Assembly: GCA_035995205.1 (NCBI GenBank)
Contig: DASYKS010000104.1
Location: 35,057 to 99,056 of the forward strand
DNA length: 64,000 bases
Reading direction: 5' to 3'
Source: DASYKS01 sp035995205
GTDB lineage: Bacteria > Acidobacteriota > Thermoanaerobaculia > Multivoradales > UBA5704
In this document: piece by piece, positions 17,121 to 26,259 of the stretch
How the letters are laid out: each line of letters starts with the position of its first letter
How positions within the stretch are numbered: position 1 is the first letter of the stretch
Position numbers and translations under genes: made by a program
Notes under the pieces: generated by a model
What the model saw: only the letters and a program-made list of their open reading frames with translations
The model's database searches: none
What the model was told of the DNA's origin: nothing

Positions 17121-18887
17121 ATGAACATCCTAGGCATCTCGGCCTTCTACCATGAGTCGTCGTGCTGCCTGCTGCGCGACGGCCGGCTGGTCGCAGCCGC
17201 GTCCGAGGAACGGTTCACCCGGATCAAGCACGATCCGCGGCTGCCGGTCGAGGCGTTCCGCTTCTGCCTTGAACGGGAGGGGCTCGACCTGCTCGATCTC
17301 GACGCCATCGCCTACTACGAGTTGCCCGACCTGAAGCTCGAACGTCAGCTCGGATCCGGTCTACAAGCCTCCGCGCTCGACCCGGGAGCGCCGGAGCGGG
17401 CGATCCGCGAGCGGCTCGGCTGGGAGGGAGAGATCCTGTTCTTCCCCCACCATCTTTGCCACGCCGCGAGCACATTCTACTGGAGTGGCTTCCCGCGCGC
17501 GGCGACGTTTACGGTCGACGGAGTGGGCGAGTGGGCGACGACCACCTACGGACGGGGAGATTCGCAAGACCTCTCTCTGTTCGCTGAGGTCCGCTTTCCT
17601 CACTCGCTCGGCTTGCTCTATTCGACCGTCACGGCCTATCTCGGCTTCGCGGTCAACGACGGCGAGTACAAGGTAATGGGCTTGGCGCCCTACGGCGAGC
17701 CGCGGCTGGTAGATCGGCTGCGACGGGCGATCCGTGTCGAGCCCGGTCCCGGTTTCACCCTCGAAATGGAATACTTCGATTTCGTCGCCGGAACACGCAT
17801 GTGGACCCCCGCGTTCGAGGAGCTGCTCGGCGGACCGCCGCGCCGCCGGGAGGAAGAGATCCTGCCGTTTCATCGCGACCTGGCGCGGAGCGTCCAGCTG
17901 CTGCTCGAAGAGATCCTGCTCGAAAAGGTCCGCTGGCTCCACGACCAGACCGGCGAGGACGATCTCTGCATGGCCGGCGGCGTCGCCCTCAACTGCGTGG
18001 CAAACAGTCGCATCCAGCGCGAGGGGCCGTTCCGGCGCCTGTTCGTTCAGCCCGCAGCCGGAGATTCCGGAGGATGCCTGGGCGCGGCGGCCCTGGCCCA
18101 CTACAAATTGGCGGGCACGCCGCCGCCTCGCGAGGCGCTCCGCCGCGTCGACCTCGGGCCTTCGTTTTCGCATGAGGAGATCCCGGCGATGGTTTCTGCC
18201 GCGGGCCTTGCCGCGACCGACTATTCCGGCCGCGAGCCCGAGCTGCTCGAAGCGGTCGCCGAGCGGTTGGAGCGGTATCAGATCGTCGGTTGGTTTCATG
18301 GCCGGATGGAGCACGGACCGCGCGCGCTGGGGAACCGCTCGATCCTCGCCAACCCGCTCGACCCGGAGGTTCGCGAACGGCTGAACCGGCGGGTCAAGAA
18401 GCGAGAGGCGTTCCGACCGTTCGCTCCGAGCGTCCTCGCGGAGCGGGCCGACGAGCATTTCGAGCTCGATCACCCCTCGCCGTTCATGCTCGAAACCTGC
18501 CGCGTCCGCTCGAAGCTGGAGTTGCCCGGAATCACCCACGTCGACGGCTCCGCCCGGCCACAGACAGTCGACAGGCAAGACCATCCCCGATTCGCGGCGC
18601 TGCTCGACGCGTTCGCCCGGCGAACCGGCTGCCCGATCCTGGTCAACACTTCGTTCAACGTCGCTGGAGAGCCGATCGTCGCGACCCCGGTCGACGCGTT
18701 GATCTCGGCGGCGGATGCCGAGCTGGACGCCCTGGTGCTCGAAGATTTTCTGATCGACGGGGGCGATCTGCCTGCGGTCTGGCGCACGCTCCTGCCCGCC
18801 TGGCGGGAGCGGCGGCGGAGCGGTTTCGCCGCCGCTTCTTCCAGTCCAACCAGCGCGATCTCCGAGGAGCTGTACACCTTTGTTTGA
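17121..18887 (+). CDS. NodU/TobZ-type carbamoyltransferase
   Basis: This 588-residue protein starts MNILGISAFYHESSCCLLRD. It has an N-terminal Kae1-like domain with HHLCHAAS near 110 (metal/nucleotide site) and DGVGEWATTTYG. The C-terminal carbamoyltransferase domain has MEHGPRALGNRSILANP near 395 and PFAPSVLAE. The family transfers a carbamoyl group from carbamoyl phosphate, via carbamoyl-adenylate, to a hydroxyl of a sugar or small molecule. The last ~30 residues are an Arg/Ser-rich tail. The stop overlaps the next gene's TTG start by 8 bases. A possible -10 (TATAGA) lies near 17102-17107. Confidence 0.9.
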   Translation: MNILGISAFYHESSCCLLRDGRLVAAASEERFTRIKHDPRLPVEAFRFCLEREGLDLLDLDAIAYYELPDLKLERQLGSGLQASALDPGAPERAIRERLGWEGEILFFPHHLCHAASTFYWSGFPRAATFTVDGVGEWATTTYGRGDSQDLSLFAEVRFPHSLGLLYSTVTAYLGFAVNDGEYKVMGLAPYGEPRLVDRLRRAIRVEPGPGFTLEMEYFDFVAGTRMWTPAFEELLGGPPRRREEEILPFHRDLARSVQLLLEEILLEKVRWLHDQTGEDDLCMAGGVALNCVANSRIQREGPFRRLFVQPAAGDSGGCLGAAALAHYKLAGTPPPREALRRVDLGPSFSHEEIPAMVSAAGLAATDYSGREPELLEAVAERLERYQIVGWFHGRMEHGPRALGNRSILANPLDPEVRERLNRRVKKREAFRPFAPSVLAERADEHFELDHPSPFMLETCRVRSKLELPGITHVDGSARPQTVDRQDHPRFAALLDAFARRTGCPILVNTSFNVAGEPIVATPVDALISAADAELDALVLEDFLIDGGDLPAVWRTLLPAWRERRRSGFAAASSSPTSAISEELYTFV

Positions 18888-20916
18888 GCCGCGACCCATC
18901 TCGATCTGGGTACCCGTTCGCGAAGAATCCGGCGGGCTCGCCTTCGTCCGCCCGGAGCCCTCGTCTCTGGGCGACCACTTCGCCGACACGCCGGTCCTGC
19001 GACCGAAGCGGGCCGAGCTGCCGCTGCGGGTCGTCCTGTTCGGCGAATCGGCCGCCGCCGGCTATCTCTACGCCCCGGCCGTGACTCTCGCGAAGCTTTT
19101 GGCCGGCACGCTCGACGCGGCGGCGCCAGGTCCTACCGAAGTGATCGACCTCGCGCGGACCAACGAGACGCTCTTGGGGCTCGCCGAGACGGTCGAGGCG
19201 GCGATCCAGATCCAACCCGACCTCCTGGTCCTGTTTGCGGGCAACAACTGGAACCTGCTCGAAACCCCGGAGCTGTCGGCCGCGGCGCCTTCCACCGCCG
19301 CCCGCGTTCGATTCGCCGAGCTGCTGGCGCAGGGACTTGGGCGACCGGTCGCGGAGGCCCGGCGCCGGATCGCCGAGCGGGCGAACGCCGCGCTCGATCG
19401 GATCGCGGCGCTCGCCCGGGCGATCGGGGTTCCGGTCGTGATCGTGATCCCAGAGGTCAACCTCGACGATTGGGAAAATCTCCAACCCATAGCGGGACTG
19501 GACGCCGAAGCCACCACCCGCTGGCACCGCCTGCTCGCCGCGGGGCGTGCCGCCCTCGGCCGGGGAGACGCGCCGACCGCCGCTCTGTCGGCCCGCGCCA
19601 TGCTCCGGCTCGACGGCGGTCTTTGCCCCACCGGCTACCGGCTGCTCGGGCGCGCGCTCCAAAAGCTCGGCCGGATCGATGAGGCCGCGAGCGCTTTTCG
19701 CGCCGAGATCGACGCCGCCGCCTACCCTCTGCTCGCCAACCTCGGCGCGCCTCAGGCGACGAGCCAGACGGCCGAGATCCTGGACGCCGCGGCGGACCGT
19801 CACGGCTGGCTGCGGGTCGATCTTCGGGCGCTGTTTTCGGAGATCTCCGGCTCCCCCCTGCCCGGGCGCCGCTTCTTCCTCGACTACTGCCATTTGACGA
19901 GCGAAGGGATGCGGATCGCGGCCGCGGCGATCGCGGCAGAGGTTCTGCCGTTCTTGGGCGAGACGGTCGTCCCCGATCAGAGTTGGCGGCAGATCCTGGC
20001 CCAGACGGGCAGGCTGGATATCTCGCCTGAAGTCGAGGCTACGGCACGGCTCGGCGCGGCGATCCATGGCGCCCATCGGCTGTTGCCCTTGGGGAAGAAG
20101 ACCGGATTTCTCGAACCGTTTCTTGCCGAGGCGCTCGCGCTCTCGCCGCACGCCGAGGGCGCCCTTGCCGATCTGATCGAAGCGCGCACCGCCCCGCTTC
20201 CCGCGGTCGCGACGGCGGCGCAAAGACGGAACCTGGAGTCCCCCTGCCGCCTCGGTCTGCCCCACGGCTGGCGCTGGGATTATCTCGACGCCGAGGTGTT
20301 GCAAGCCACGCAGAGCGTTCTAGCCCAAACGAATCCGAGCGCGGCGGGCGAGCTCGAATCGCTCTTGCTTGCCCGCGCGGTCGGCCGGGAGTGGACTGAG
20401 CTTGCGCGCGCGCCCTGGATCTGGGAGCCGCTCGAACAGTTCTTCGCCGATCTGCTCGACTATGAGGATCTGGCGCGGCGGGCGTTCCTCCGCTCCCCTT
20501 GGCCGGAGACCGGTTTCGCGCTGATCGTTGCCGGTAGTGAGGATCTGGAGATTCACGCCGTGCTGCGTTGCCCGGAAGCCACCATCGAAGGAGCCATCGT
20601 CCGAGTCGGCTATTGCGGTTCGCCCGGCGCGCCGATCCCGTGGGGCAAGATGGAAGTCGGCCGGTCATGGAGCCGAGCGATCCTTCGCGTCCCGCGCCGG
20701 TTGCTCTCTCGGGGGCTCGGTCGCCTGATTCTCTCTTGGCCTCCGCTCGGAACCGGAGGAGAATCGCGCATGGATCTCAAGCAAGCCCGCCTCCGGCTCG
20801 GCCTGGAAGCCGACCTGCACCCCGTTTTCGGCGAGGTCTCGTCGCTCCGCGTTCGGACCGTCCCGGATGGCGGTGCTTCGACCCCCGGCCCGGAAGAAGG
20901 ACTTCTGCCGAGCTGA
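18880..20916 (+). CDS. Large SGNH-hydrolase-like protein with C-terminal extension
   Basis: The 678 residues are read from a TTG that overlaps the upstream gene, with GAGGAG 11 bases before it. The N-terminal ~330 residues look like an SGNH/GDSL fold. Block I is VVLFGESAAAGYLY (GES instead of GDS), block III GNNWN, and block V DYCHLTSEGM with Asp and His. A TPR-like helical insert (ATTRWHRLLAAGRAALGRGDAPTAALSARAML) splits the fold. The C-terminal half has no recognised domain. No signal peptide is seen. Between a carbamoyltransferase and a GGDEF protein it may be an acyl/acetyl transferase or esterase on the same glycan or metabolite; this is inference. Confidence 0.7.
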   Translation: MFEPRPISIWVPVREESGGLAFVRPEPSSLGDHFADTPVLRPKRAELPLRVVLFGESAAAGYLYAPAVTLAKLLAGTLDAAAPGPTEVIDLARTNETLLGLAETVEAAIQIQPDLLVLFAGNNWNLLETPELSAAAPSTAARVRFAELLAQGLGRPVAEARRRIAERANAALDRIAALARAIGVPVVIVIPEVNLDDWENLQPIAGLDAEATTRWHRLLAAGRAALGRGDAPTAALSARAMLRLDGGLCPTGYRLLGRALQKLGRIDEAASAFRAEIDAAAYPLLANLGAPQATSQTAEILDAAADRHGWLRVDLRALFSEISGSPLPGRRFFLDYCHLTSEGMRIAAAAIAAEVLPFLGETVVPDQSWRQILAQTGRLDISPEVEATARLGAAIHGAHRLLPLGKKTGFLEPFLAEALALSPHAEGALADLIEARTAPLPAVATAAQRRNLESPCRLGLPHGWRWDYLDAEVLQATQSVLAQTNPSAAGELESLLLARAVGREWTELARAPWIWEPLEQFFADLLDYEDLARRAFLRSPWPETGFALIVAGSEDLEIHAVLRCPEATIEGAIVRVGYCGSPGAPIPWGKMEVGRSWSRAILRVPRRLLSRGLGRLILSWPPLGTGGESRMDLKQARLRLGLEADLHPVFGEVSSLRVRTVPDGGASTPGPEEGLLPS

Positions 20917-22004
20917 TGACCGAACCTGACAGCCTTCCCGTCCGGGCCTTGGAGCCCTCGAACGCGCTCGCCGCGATCGAGCGGGAACGGTTTCGCTCGT
21001 ACTCCTCGCTGGTCCGGAATCTCCACTACCTGGCCTCCGCCTTGGTGGTGCTCTATCCGCTGCTCCAGCCGCAGGCCGACCGGCTGATCCTCTGGAGTCT
21101 CGCGAGCGTAATGATGCTCTATACGCTCACCCTCCACTCGCGGCTGCTCGCGCGCTTCACGGTCGACCAACGGGTCTGGATCGAGGGATGGATCGACCTG
21201 ATCTGGATCACCACCGTGGTGCTGTTCTCGGGAGCCACCGAGAGCCCCCTGTTCTTCCTCTACTACATCGTGCTCTACGAGAGCGCGCCGGCCGCCGCCC
21301 GCCGCCAGACCTATGCCAAGGCGGGCCTCGCTTCGCTCTTGATGTTGGCGGTGCTCCTGCCGCTCGACGGGAGGCTGGGACTGGCCGGTCCGACCGAGGA
21401 ATGGCCGGAGTTGATCGGGCACCTCGTCTGGCCGCTGATCGGGCTCTGGCTGGTCGCCTATTTCTGCGCCGAGGCCGGCCCGCTCGGGGTGAGCCTGCAT
21501 CGCTCGCTCTACGTGGCGGCGCACACCGACGAGCTGACCGGCCTGCCCAACCTGCGGTTCTTCACCACTTCGGCCGACCTGCGCGGCTCGCTCGGCTCCG
21601 CGTACTCGATCGTGATGGTCGACATCGACGGGCTCAAACAGGTCAACGACACCTACGGCCACGGCCTGGGATCGGAGCTGATCCGGATCGTCGCGGACGG
21701 AATTCGCAGCGCGGCCCGGAGCGGCGACGACCTCTGCTCGCGGATCGGCGGCGACGAGTTCATCGTCCGCCTGGCCGGCACCACGAGCGACGGAGCGCTC
21801 GCCTATTGCCGTCGCGTACGGACCTACCTGGAACGCCATCCGTTGCAAGCGGGGGAGGTACAGATCCCGGTTTCGATCTCGACCGGTATCGCGGCTTTCC
21901 CCAAGGACGGGCGCTCGCTCTCCGAGCTGACCGAAAAGTCCGACCAGGCGCTCTACCGGAGCAAGCAGGAAGGACGCGCGCGCGATCGGGTTTGGGAAGC
22001 GTAG
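20916..22004 (+). CDS. Membrane-bound diguanylate cyclase (GGDEF)
   Basis: This 362-residue protein has an N-terminal membrane domain of about five helices (residues 30-200) without a recognised sensor name. A GGDEF domain follows (about 205-360), with DELTGLPNLRFF and an intact RIGGDEF. The inhibitory site position reads SGDD rather than RxxD, so product inhibition may be absent. Its ATG shares one base with the previous stop (TGATG), so translation is coupled to the SGNH gene. This is the output of the three-gene operon: c-di-GMP made at the membrane. Confidence 0.88.
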   Translation: MTEPDSLPVRALEPSNALAAIERERFRSYSSLVRNLHYLASALVVLYPLLQPQADRLILWSLASVMMLYTLTLHSRLLARFTVDQRVWIEGWIDLIWITTVVLFSGATESPLFFLYYIVLYESAPAAARRQTYAKAGLASLLMLAVLLPLDGRLGLAGPTEEWPELIGHLVWPLIGLWLVAYFCAEAGPLGVSLHRSLYVAAHTDELTGLPNLRFFTTSADLRGSLGSAYSIVMVDIDGLKQVNDTYGHGLGSELIRIVADGIRSAARSGDDLCSRIGGDEFIVRLAGTTSDGALAYCRRVRTYLERHPLQAGEVQIPVSISTGIAAFPKDGRSLSELTEKSDQALYRSKQEGRARDRVWEA

Positions 22005-22011
22005 AGGGCTT

Positions 22012-22100
22012 GCGGGTCGTGGTTTCGTGGGTCCCGCAGCGACTGGCCGCTGCCGAAGGCGCCCGAAGGAGCGAGGAGACCCACGAACACTACGACCCGC
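22012..22100. repeat. Long inverted repeat between convergent genes
   Basis: Arms at 22012-22033 and 22078-22100 (GCGGGTCGT...GTGGGTC and its complement) pair almost perfectly around a 44-base loop that has its own small stem. The right arm contains the TAG stop of the converging SpoIID gene. It may work as a two-way terminator though it lacks a T tract, or it may be an inserted repeat. Confidence 0.6.
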
Positions 22101-24426
22101 TCGAAGGCACGGCGACCGGCGGCTTCAGCCGGGCGAGCTCGGCCCCCCGGTAGTAGTGGAGCAGGATTTCCCGATAGCTATGTCCCCGCTGGGCCATGCC
22201 GTAGGCGCCCACCTGGCACATGCCGACGCCGTGACCCCAGCCGCGGCCAACGAACAACCAGCCTTTCTCGCCCTGCGGCGGCTCCAGGCGCTTCATCGTG
22301 AACAGGGTGTCGGGTACGTCGAGCGTCCAGCGGATCGGCAGGCCCTCGACCACCACGCTCGGCGCGCCGCCGCTCGCTCCGTCGCCGAAGATCCTGATCT
22401 GACCCACCCGGCCGGACACTCCGCGGGTGAGAATCTCCATCTGCCCGGAAAAGCCGACGCCGGGAAAGCGCGCCTGCATTTGCTTGGCGATCTGAGCGTC
22501 GCTCTTGAACCGGGTCCAGGACGAGAGCTTGCTGCTGCGATCGAACGCGACCCCTTCGAGATCGACGTCCTGGAGGATCGCGACCAGCGCTCCACCCAGC
22601 CAGTAGAGGGTCAAGCGGTCGCCCGCGACCAGCCGGAGCGGTCCCGAGGAGACCAGGTCGCCGGTCCGGCGAAACGTCCCGAACGAGGTCGGCAACACCT
22701 GGACCCGATCCTCTTTGTCCGCCCGCACGACCATGCGCCCTTCGGCAACCGAGAGGTAGGAGACCGGCTCGCGCCGCATCACTTGCAGGCGCTCGGCGAA
22801 CGCAAGCAGCAGGGCGTCCTGCTCGTCATCGGCGACTGGAGTGCCCAGGGCACCGCCGAGCAGGCCGTTCTTCCGCAGGTAGGCGGCGCGCATCCGGTCG
22901 TCGTCGAGCCATTCGGCGGGGGCATCCTGGAGCAGATAGGCGATGTCTTCCTTCGCCATCAACAGCCGGGCATCCAACCCCAAGTCGAACGCCGAGAACA
23001 GGAAGCGCTGCACCTCGCGCCGTTCGAGCGAAGCGAGCCGATGCTCGGGCATCGCGAGCCCGGCGAGCAGGGCCAAGTGCTCCAGCCGCGCCTCCAGGTT
23101 CGCCTCGGGCGAAGCGCCCGGCGAGGGCGGGAACAACCGCCGGGCGAGCCCGGCCGGAAACGCCTCGCCCGCGGGGTAGGTCCCTTCGAGCGAGTCGCTC
23201 CCCGCTTCGACACAAGGGACAGGCTTCAAGTAAGGCTCGGACTTGAACGGAAACATCACGCTCACGTCCTCGGTGTGGCCGCCGCAGGTGGAGCTGTAGA
23301 GCGCGTCAATCAGGGCGCCCCCGTAAAGCAGAACCTGCCCCGCCGTCTCTTTGATCGCGCGATCGGACACCGGATGTTCGACCCCTATGCCGCCGTAGAC
23401 CTGGCAGCGCGGCGTGGCGCAGATGTCGTATCCCTCGCGGGCGAATTCGCCGAGGTTGCGTAGCGCATAGGTCCGCGCGGCGACTGCCTGCGCTTTGATC
23501 GCCTCGATCCGCGGATACTGTTCCGGCCCCATCTCGCTCGGCACCACCCCGCGCAGGTATTCCTCCAAGGGCAGCTCGTCGATCAGGTTGAGCGAGCCGC
23601 GATCGTTCAAGAAGACCAAGAGGCGGCCGCGATAGCGTTTTCCCGCGGCCGCGATCCCGCGGTCGCCCGAGGTGTACACCGCGAGCCAGCGCCCGGGATA
23701 GACCTTGCTCTCGCCGTTCTGGGTGATCCGCAGAGCGGGCGCGGAGATGTGCGCCCCTTCCGAGACGACCCAGGCATCGGTGACCCCCAGGCTCGACAGG
23801 CGCCTCATGTCGGCATCCGCCGCCTCTTTCGTCTCGTAGCGGCCGACCCGCACGCGGTAGAGATCGCCCCCCGCGTCGAAATGAGAATCCGCCGGCTGGC
23901 CGAGCCGGTCGGAGAGGCTCTGCGCCAACCCGGCCGCCTGTCCCTCGTCGCGCAGCGCAGCGACCTGAATGCGGTAGACCCCCAGCTCCGCGGCGCCCGC
24001 GGCCGGTTCGACGCGGATCGGCGAGACGATCGCGACCGGGCGCGGATCAGTGCCGACCTGAACCCGGATGTCGCTCTCGCAGCAGGGCAGGACCACGGTC
24101 GGCAGGTCGCTCGCCAGACCGATCTTGATCAGCGGGTTGCCCGCGGGCAATCCGCGCGGCGCCGGACGCGGCGCGTTCGGTACAGCGGGTGCCGGAGTCG
24201 GAGGTGCCACACTCGGCTCGGGCTTTGGTGCGGCGGGCTTCGAGACGGCTTTGGGCGGCGGCGCGGGCTTGGGAGCCGCGTCCGGAGACTTTGGCGGCGA
24301 TTTCGGCGTCGTTTTGGGCGCGGCCTTGCCGGGCACGGGGCGCGGCGTCACCGGGCGCGGAGTATTGCGGGCACAGGCGACCGCGAGGAGAGTCGTCGCG
24401 AGCGCAAACGAGAACGCCCGCCTCAC
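22090..24426 (-). CDS. SPOR-SpoIID lipoprotein, probable peptidoglycan lytic enzyme
   Basis: This 778-residue lipoprotein starts at a GTG overlapping the upstream TGA (GTGA). The signal has the lipobox LLAVAC. A Pro/Ala/Lys-rich spacer follows (residues ~25-100). A SPOR domain (~150-227, VYRIQVAALRDEGQAAGLA) should bind denuded glycan strands. The SpoIID/LytB domain begins ~268; the catalytic Glu is in VPSEM (~297), with AIKAQAVAARTYAL and SSTCGGHT. A ~300-residue insertion separates this from the C-terminal SpoIID piece (GRGWGHGVGMCQVGAYGMAQ). SpoIID proteins are lytic transglycosylases. This one probably acts at septal peptidoglycan in the periplasm. Confidence 0.88.
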   Translation of the reverse strand: MRRAFSFALATTLLAVACARNTPRPVTPRPVPGKAAPKTTPKSPPKSPDAAPKPAPPPKAVSKPAAPKPEPSVAPPTPAPAVPNAPRPAPRGLPAGNPLIKIGLASDLPTVVLPCCESDIRVQVGTDPRPVAIVSPIRVEPAAGAAELGVYRIQVAALRDEGQAAGLAQSLSDRLGQPADSHFDAGGDLYRVRVGRYETKEAADADMRRLSSLGVTDAWVVSEGAHISAPALRITQNGESKVYPGRWLAVYTSGDRGIAAAGKRYRGRLLVFLNDRGSLNLIDELPLEEYLRGVVPSEMGPEQYPRIEAIKAQAVAARTYALRNLGEFAREGYDICATPRCQVYGGIGVEHPVSDRAIKETAGQVLLYGGALIDALYSSTCGGHTEDVSVMFPFKSEPYLKPVPCVEAGSDSLEGTYPAGEAFPAGLARRLFPPSPGASPEANLEARLEHLALLAGLAMPEHRLASLERREVQRFLFSAFDLGLDARLLMAKEDIAYLLQDAPAEWLDDDRMRAAYLRKNGLLGGALGTPVADDEQDALLLAFAERLQVMRREPVSYLSVAEGRMVVRADKEDRVQVLPTSFGTFRRTGDLVSSGPLRLVAGDRLTLYWLGGALVAILQDVDLEGVAFDRSSKLSSWTRFKSDAQIAKQMQARFPGVGFSGQMEILTRGVSGRVGQIRIFGDGASGGAPSVVVEGLPIRWTLDVPDTLFTMKRLEPPQGEKGWLFVGRGWGHGVGMCQVGAYGMAQRGHSYREILLHYYRGAELARLKPPVAVPSSGS

Positions 24427-25367
24427 CTGCCGTACGCCTCCGAGCGAACCAGGGCGACCCAGGCCCCCACCAAGATCGTCTCGATGGCAGCGCTCGGCAG
24501 GGCCGCCATGAGATGGAGCAAGCCTTGGCTCGCCAACGCCACGAGCGAGTGGCCGTTCGTCGTAAACGAAACCAAGGCGGAGAGCGGGAACAGCGCGAGC
24601 CAGATAGCCATCGATGCCGCGGCGAACAATACCAGGAGAAGGGCGACCGCTCCCAACCTGCGCCGGAGGATCGCCAAAGCGCGGCGGGTCGCGATCCTGA
24701 CGCTGGACTCCTCGCGGGAAAGATCGGCACAGGCAATCTCGTACCAGAGTCCGCTCCCGAGAAGCAGCAGGAAGACCGGAAATAACGCGAAACAGCCGAT
24801 ACCGAAGGCGGCGAGAGCCCCCCAGATCTCCGAAGCGCTCGCGACCGCGCCGGCCCCAAGCAAGGCAAGGAGCACCGCCGCCCCGAGGAAAACGCCGTAA
24901 AGATTGGCGAGCGCGAAGTAGCGGCCAAACCGCTCTCGCCCCCAGCGGTTGAAATCCACCCACCGAAACGCCCTCGCCGATTCCGTTTCACCATCCGCCG
25001 CGGCGAGCACCCCGTACGTCCCGGCCTGGAAAAAGCAGTAAACATAGCCAGCGACCAGCCAGAGGGCGGCCATCACGACGAGCGCCGCGACCAGCTTCGG
25101 GGTCCAGACGAGGCGGTCGGCCAAATCAGACAGCCATTCGAGGCCACCGTCGAGCTCGTCGAGATTCTTCGGCCGATCGAGCCACAGGTCGAGCCCAAGC
25201 GCCAAGATCGGCAGGATCACACTGGTGGCCAAGAGCGCCAGGAGGATCAGGTTCCGAATCACCCGGACCCCGATCAGAAGCCGCCAATTGGCACGCAGGC
25301 TGGCGGCTCCGCGGGATACGCAATCGATCGCCGTCAGGCGAATTGCCCCGTCAGGAGTGTTTGCCAT
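24423..25367 (-). CDS. Multi-pass membrane protein, unknown
   Basis: This 314-residue protein has about six to seven hydrophobic segments (for example LILLALLATSVILPILALGL, LVAALVVMAALWLVAGYVYCFF, VALLLVLFAAASMAIWLALF). Its layout, with FRWVDFNRWGRERFGRYFALANL in the middle, resembles uncharacterised DUF975/YciC-like membrane proteins, but I cannot name the family. The start overlaps the end of the DnaC-like gene by 17 bases. Its stop overlaps the SpoIID GTG, so all three are one transcription unit. Confidence 0.7.
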   Translation of the reverse strand: MANTPDGAIRLTAIDCVSRGAASLRANWRLLIGVRVIRNLILLALLATSVILPILALGLDLWLDRPKNLDELDGGLEWLSDLADRLVWTPKLVAALVVMAALWLVAGYVYCFFQAGTYGVLAAADGETESARAFRWVDFNRWGRERFGRYFALANLYGVFLGAAVLLALLGAGAVASASEIWGALAAFGIGCFALFPVFLLLLGSGLWYEIACADLSREESSVRIATRRALAILRRRLGAVALLLVLFAAASMAIWLALFPLSALVSFTTNGHSLVALASQGLLHLMAALPSAAIETILVGAWVALVRSEAYGR

Positions 25368-26199
25368 GCATCAGGACTTCGCGACGGAAATCGGTCGCCG
25401 ACGTCATGTCGATCGGCTTGGCCATCTCGAAGATCCGCGACACGAGCGGCGCAGGCAGGCGGGAGGAAAGAAGCTTGGTGATCTCGGCGGACGGCGGCGG
25501 CGAGGCCGACGGCACATCGGCCCCGCGATCGAGCGAACGCGGACCCGCGGCTGGAGCGGGCGCCTCCGCCCGGCCCGCCTGCAGCAGGTAGTTCGTGGTG
25601 AAGATCGTCGGCAGCCGCTTGACGTACCGCTGGTTCAAAATCAAGTACAGCAGATCGTTCACCCAGGGCGTCTGCTTCTGCGCGCCCAGCTCGTCGAACA
25701 CCAGCAGCTCGGCGCGGGTCAAGGGATCGAAGACCTCGGCGGTCGATTCCTCCGAGCTGGGATCGAACGTCGCCCGGATCTGCTGGACCAGCTCGTTGAA
25801 GTTCACGAAGCGGCCATGAGCGCCGTAGCGCTCGATCAGCTCGGAGAGCACGGCGACCGCCAGATGGGTCTTGCCGGTGCCGGGCGGGCCGAAGAAGATC
25901 AATCCGGACTCGCGGAACTCCCCGTCCGCGTTGAGAAATTCGTCAACGTAGCGCTCGCTCTCGCGAAACGCCCGCAGCAGTTGATCTTTGACCCGCGGGT
26001 TGTTGTGGCTGCGGTCGAACGTCTGAAGGCGACAGCGGCGATAGCGCTCGGGGATTCCCGCCGCCCCGAACAAACGCGGCACCCGCTCGCGATCCCGGCA
26101 CAAGCAGGGCCGAGCGGTGCCATTGCCGCCATCCGGGGCGACAATCCAACCCCGCCCGCCGCACTCCGGACAGGCTGCCGATACGCCGTTTTCGACCAC
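25351..26199 (-). CDS. DnaC/IstB-like AAA+ ATPase
   Basis: This 282-residue protein has an N-terminal zinc-finger-like Cys cluster (CPECGGRGW ... RPCLC), then an AAA+ core. Walker A is FFGPPGTGKTH (~105), Walker B LLVFDELG (~166) and sensor 1 IFTTNY. It is like the DnaC/DnaI helicase loaders and IstB. The C-terminus contains a Pro/Ala insert (AEAPAPAAGPRS) before SSRLPAPLVSRIFEM. GTG at 26199 was chosen as the start just before the Cys cluster. It could load the replicative helicase, as such single-copy loaders do in several phyla. No transposase is adjacent, so an IstB role is unlikely. Confidence 0.8.
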   Translation of the reverse strand: MVENGVSAACPECGGRGWIVAPDGGNGTARPCLCRDRERVPRLFGAAGIPERYRRCRLQTFDRSHNNPRVKDQLLRAFRESERYVDEFLNADGEFRESGLIFFGPPGTGKTHLAVAVLSELIERYGAHGRFVNFNELVQQIRATFDPSSEESTAEVFDPLTRAELLVFDELGAQKQTPWVNDLLYLILNQRYVKRLPTIFTTNYLLQAGRAEAPAPAAGPRSLDRGADVPSASPPPSAEITKLLSSRLPAPLVSRIFEMAKPIDMTSATDFRREVLMHGKHS

Positions 26200-26259
26200 G
26201 GATCGATGGTAGCACGGGGGCTCCGGCAGACCGGTTGGCGTACCGCTTAGAATCCCCGA

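Noticed and set aside
25351..26199. IstB subunit of an insertion sequence
   Set aside because: No istA transposase or terminal repeats nearby; the operon context and N-terminal Cys cluster fit a helicase-loader-like ATPase better.
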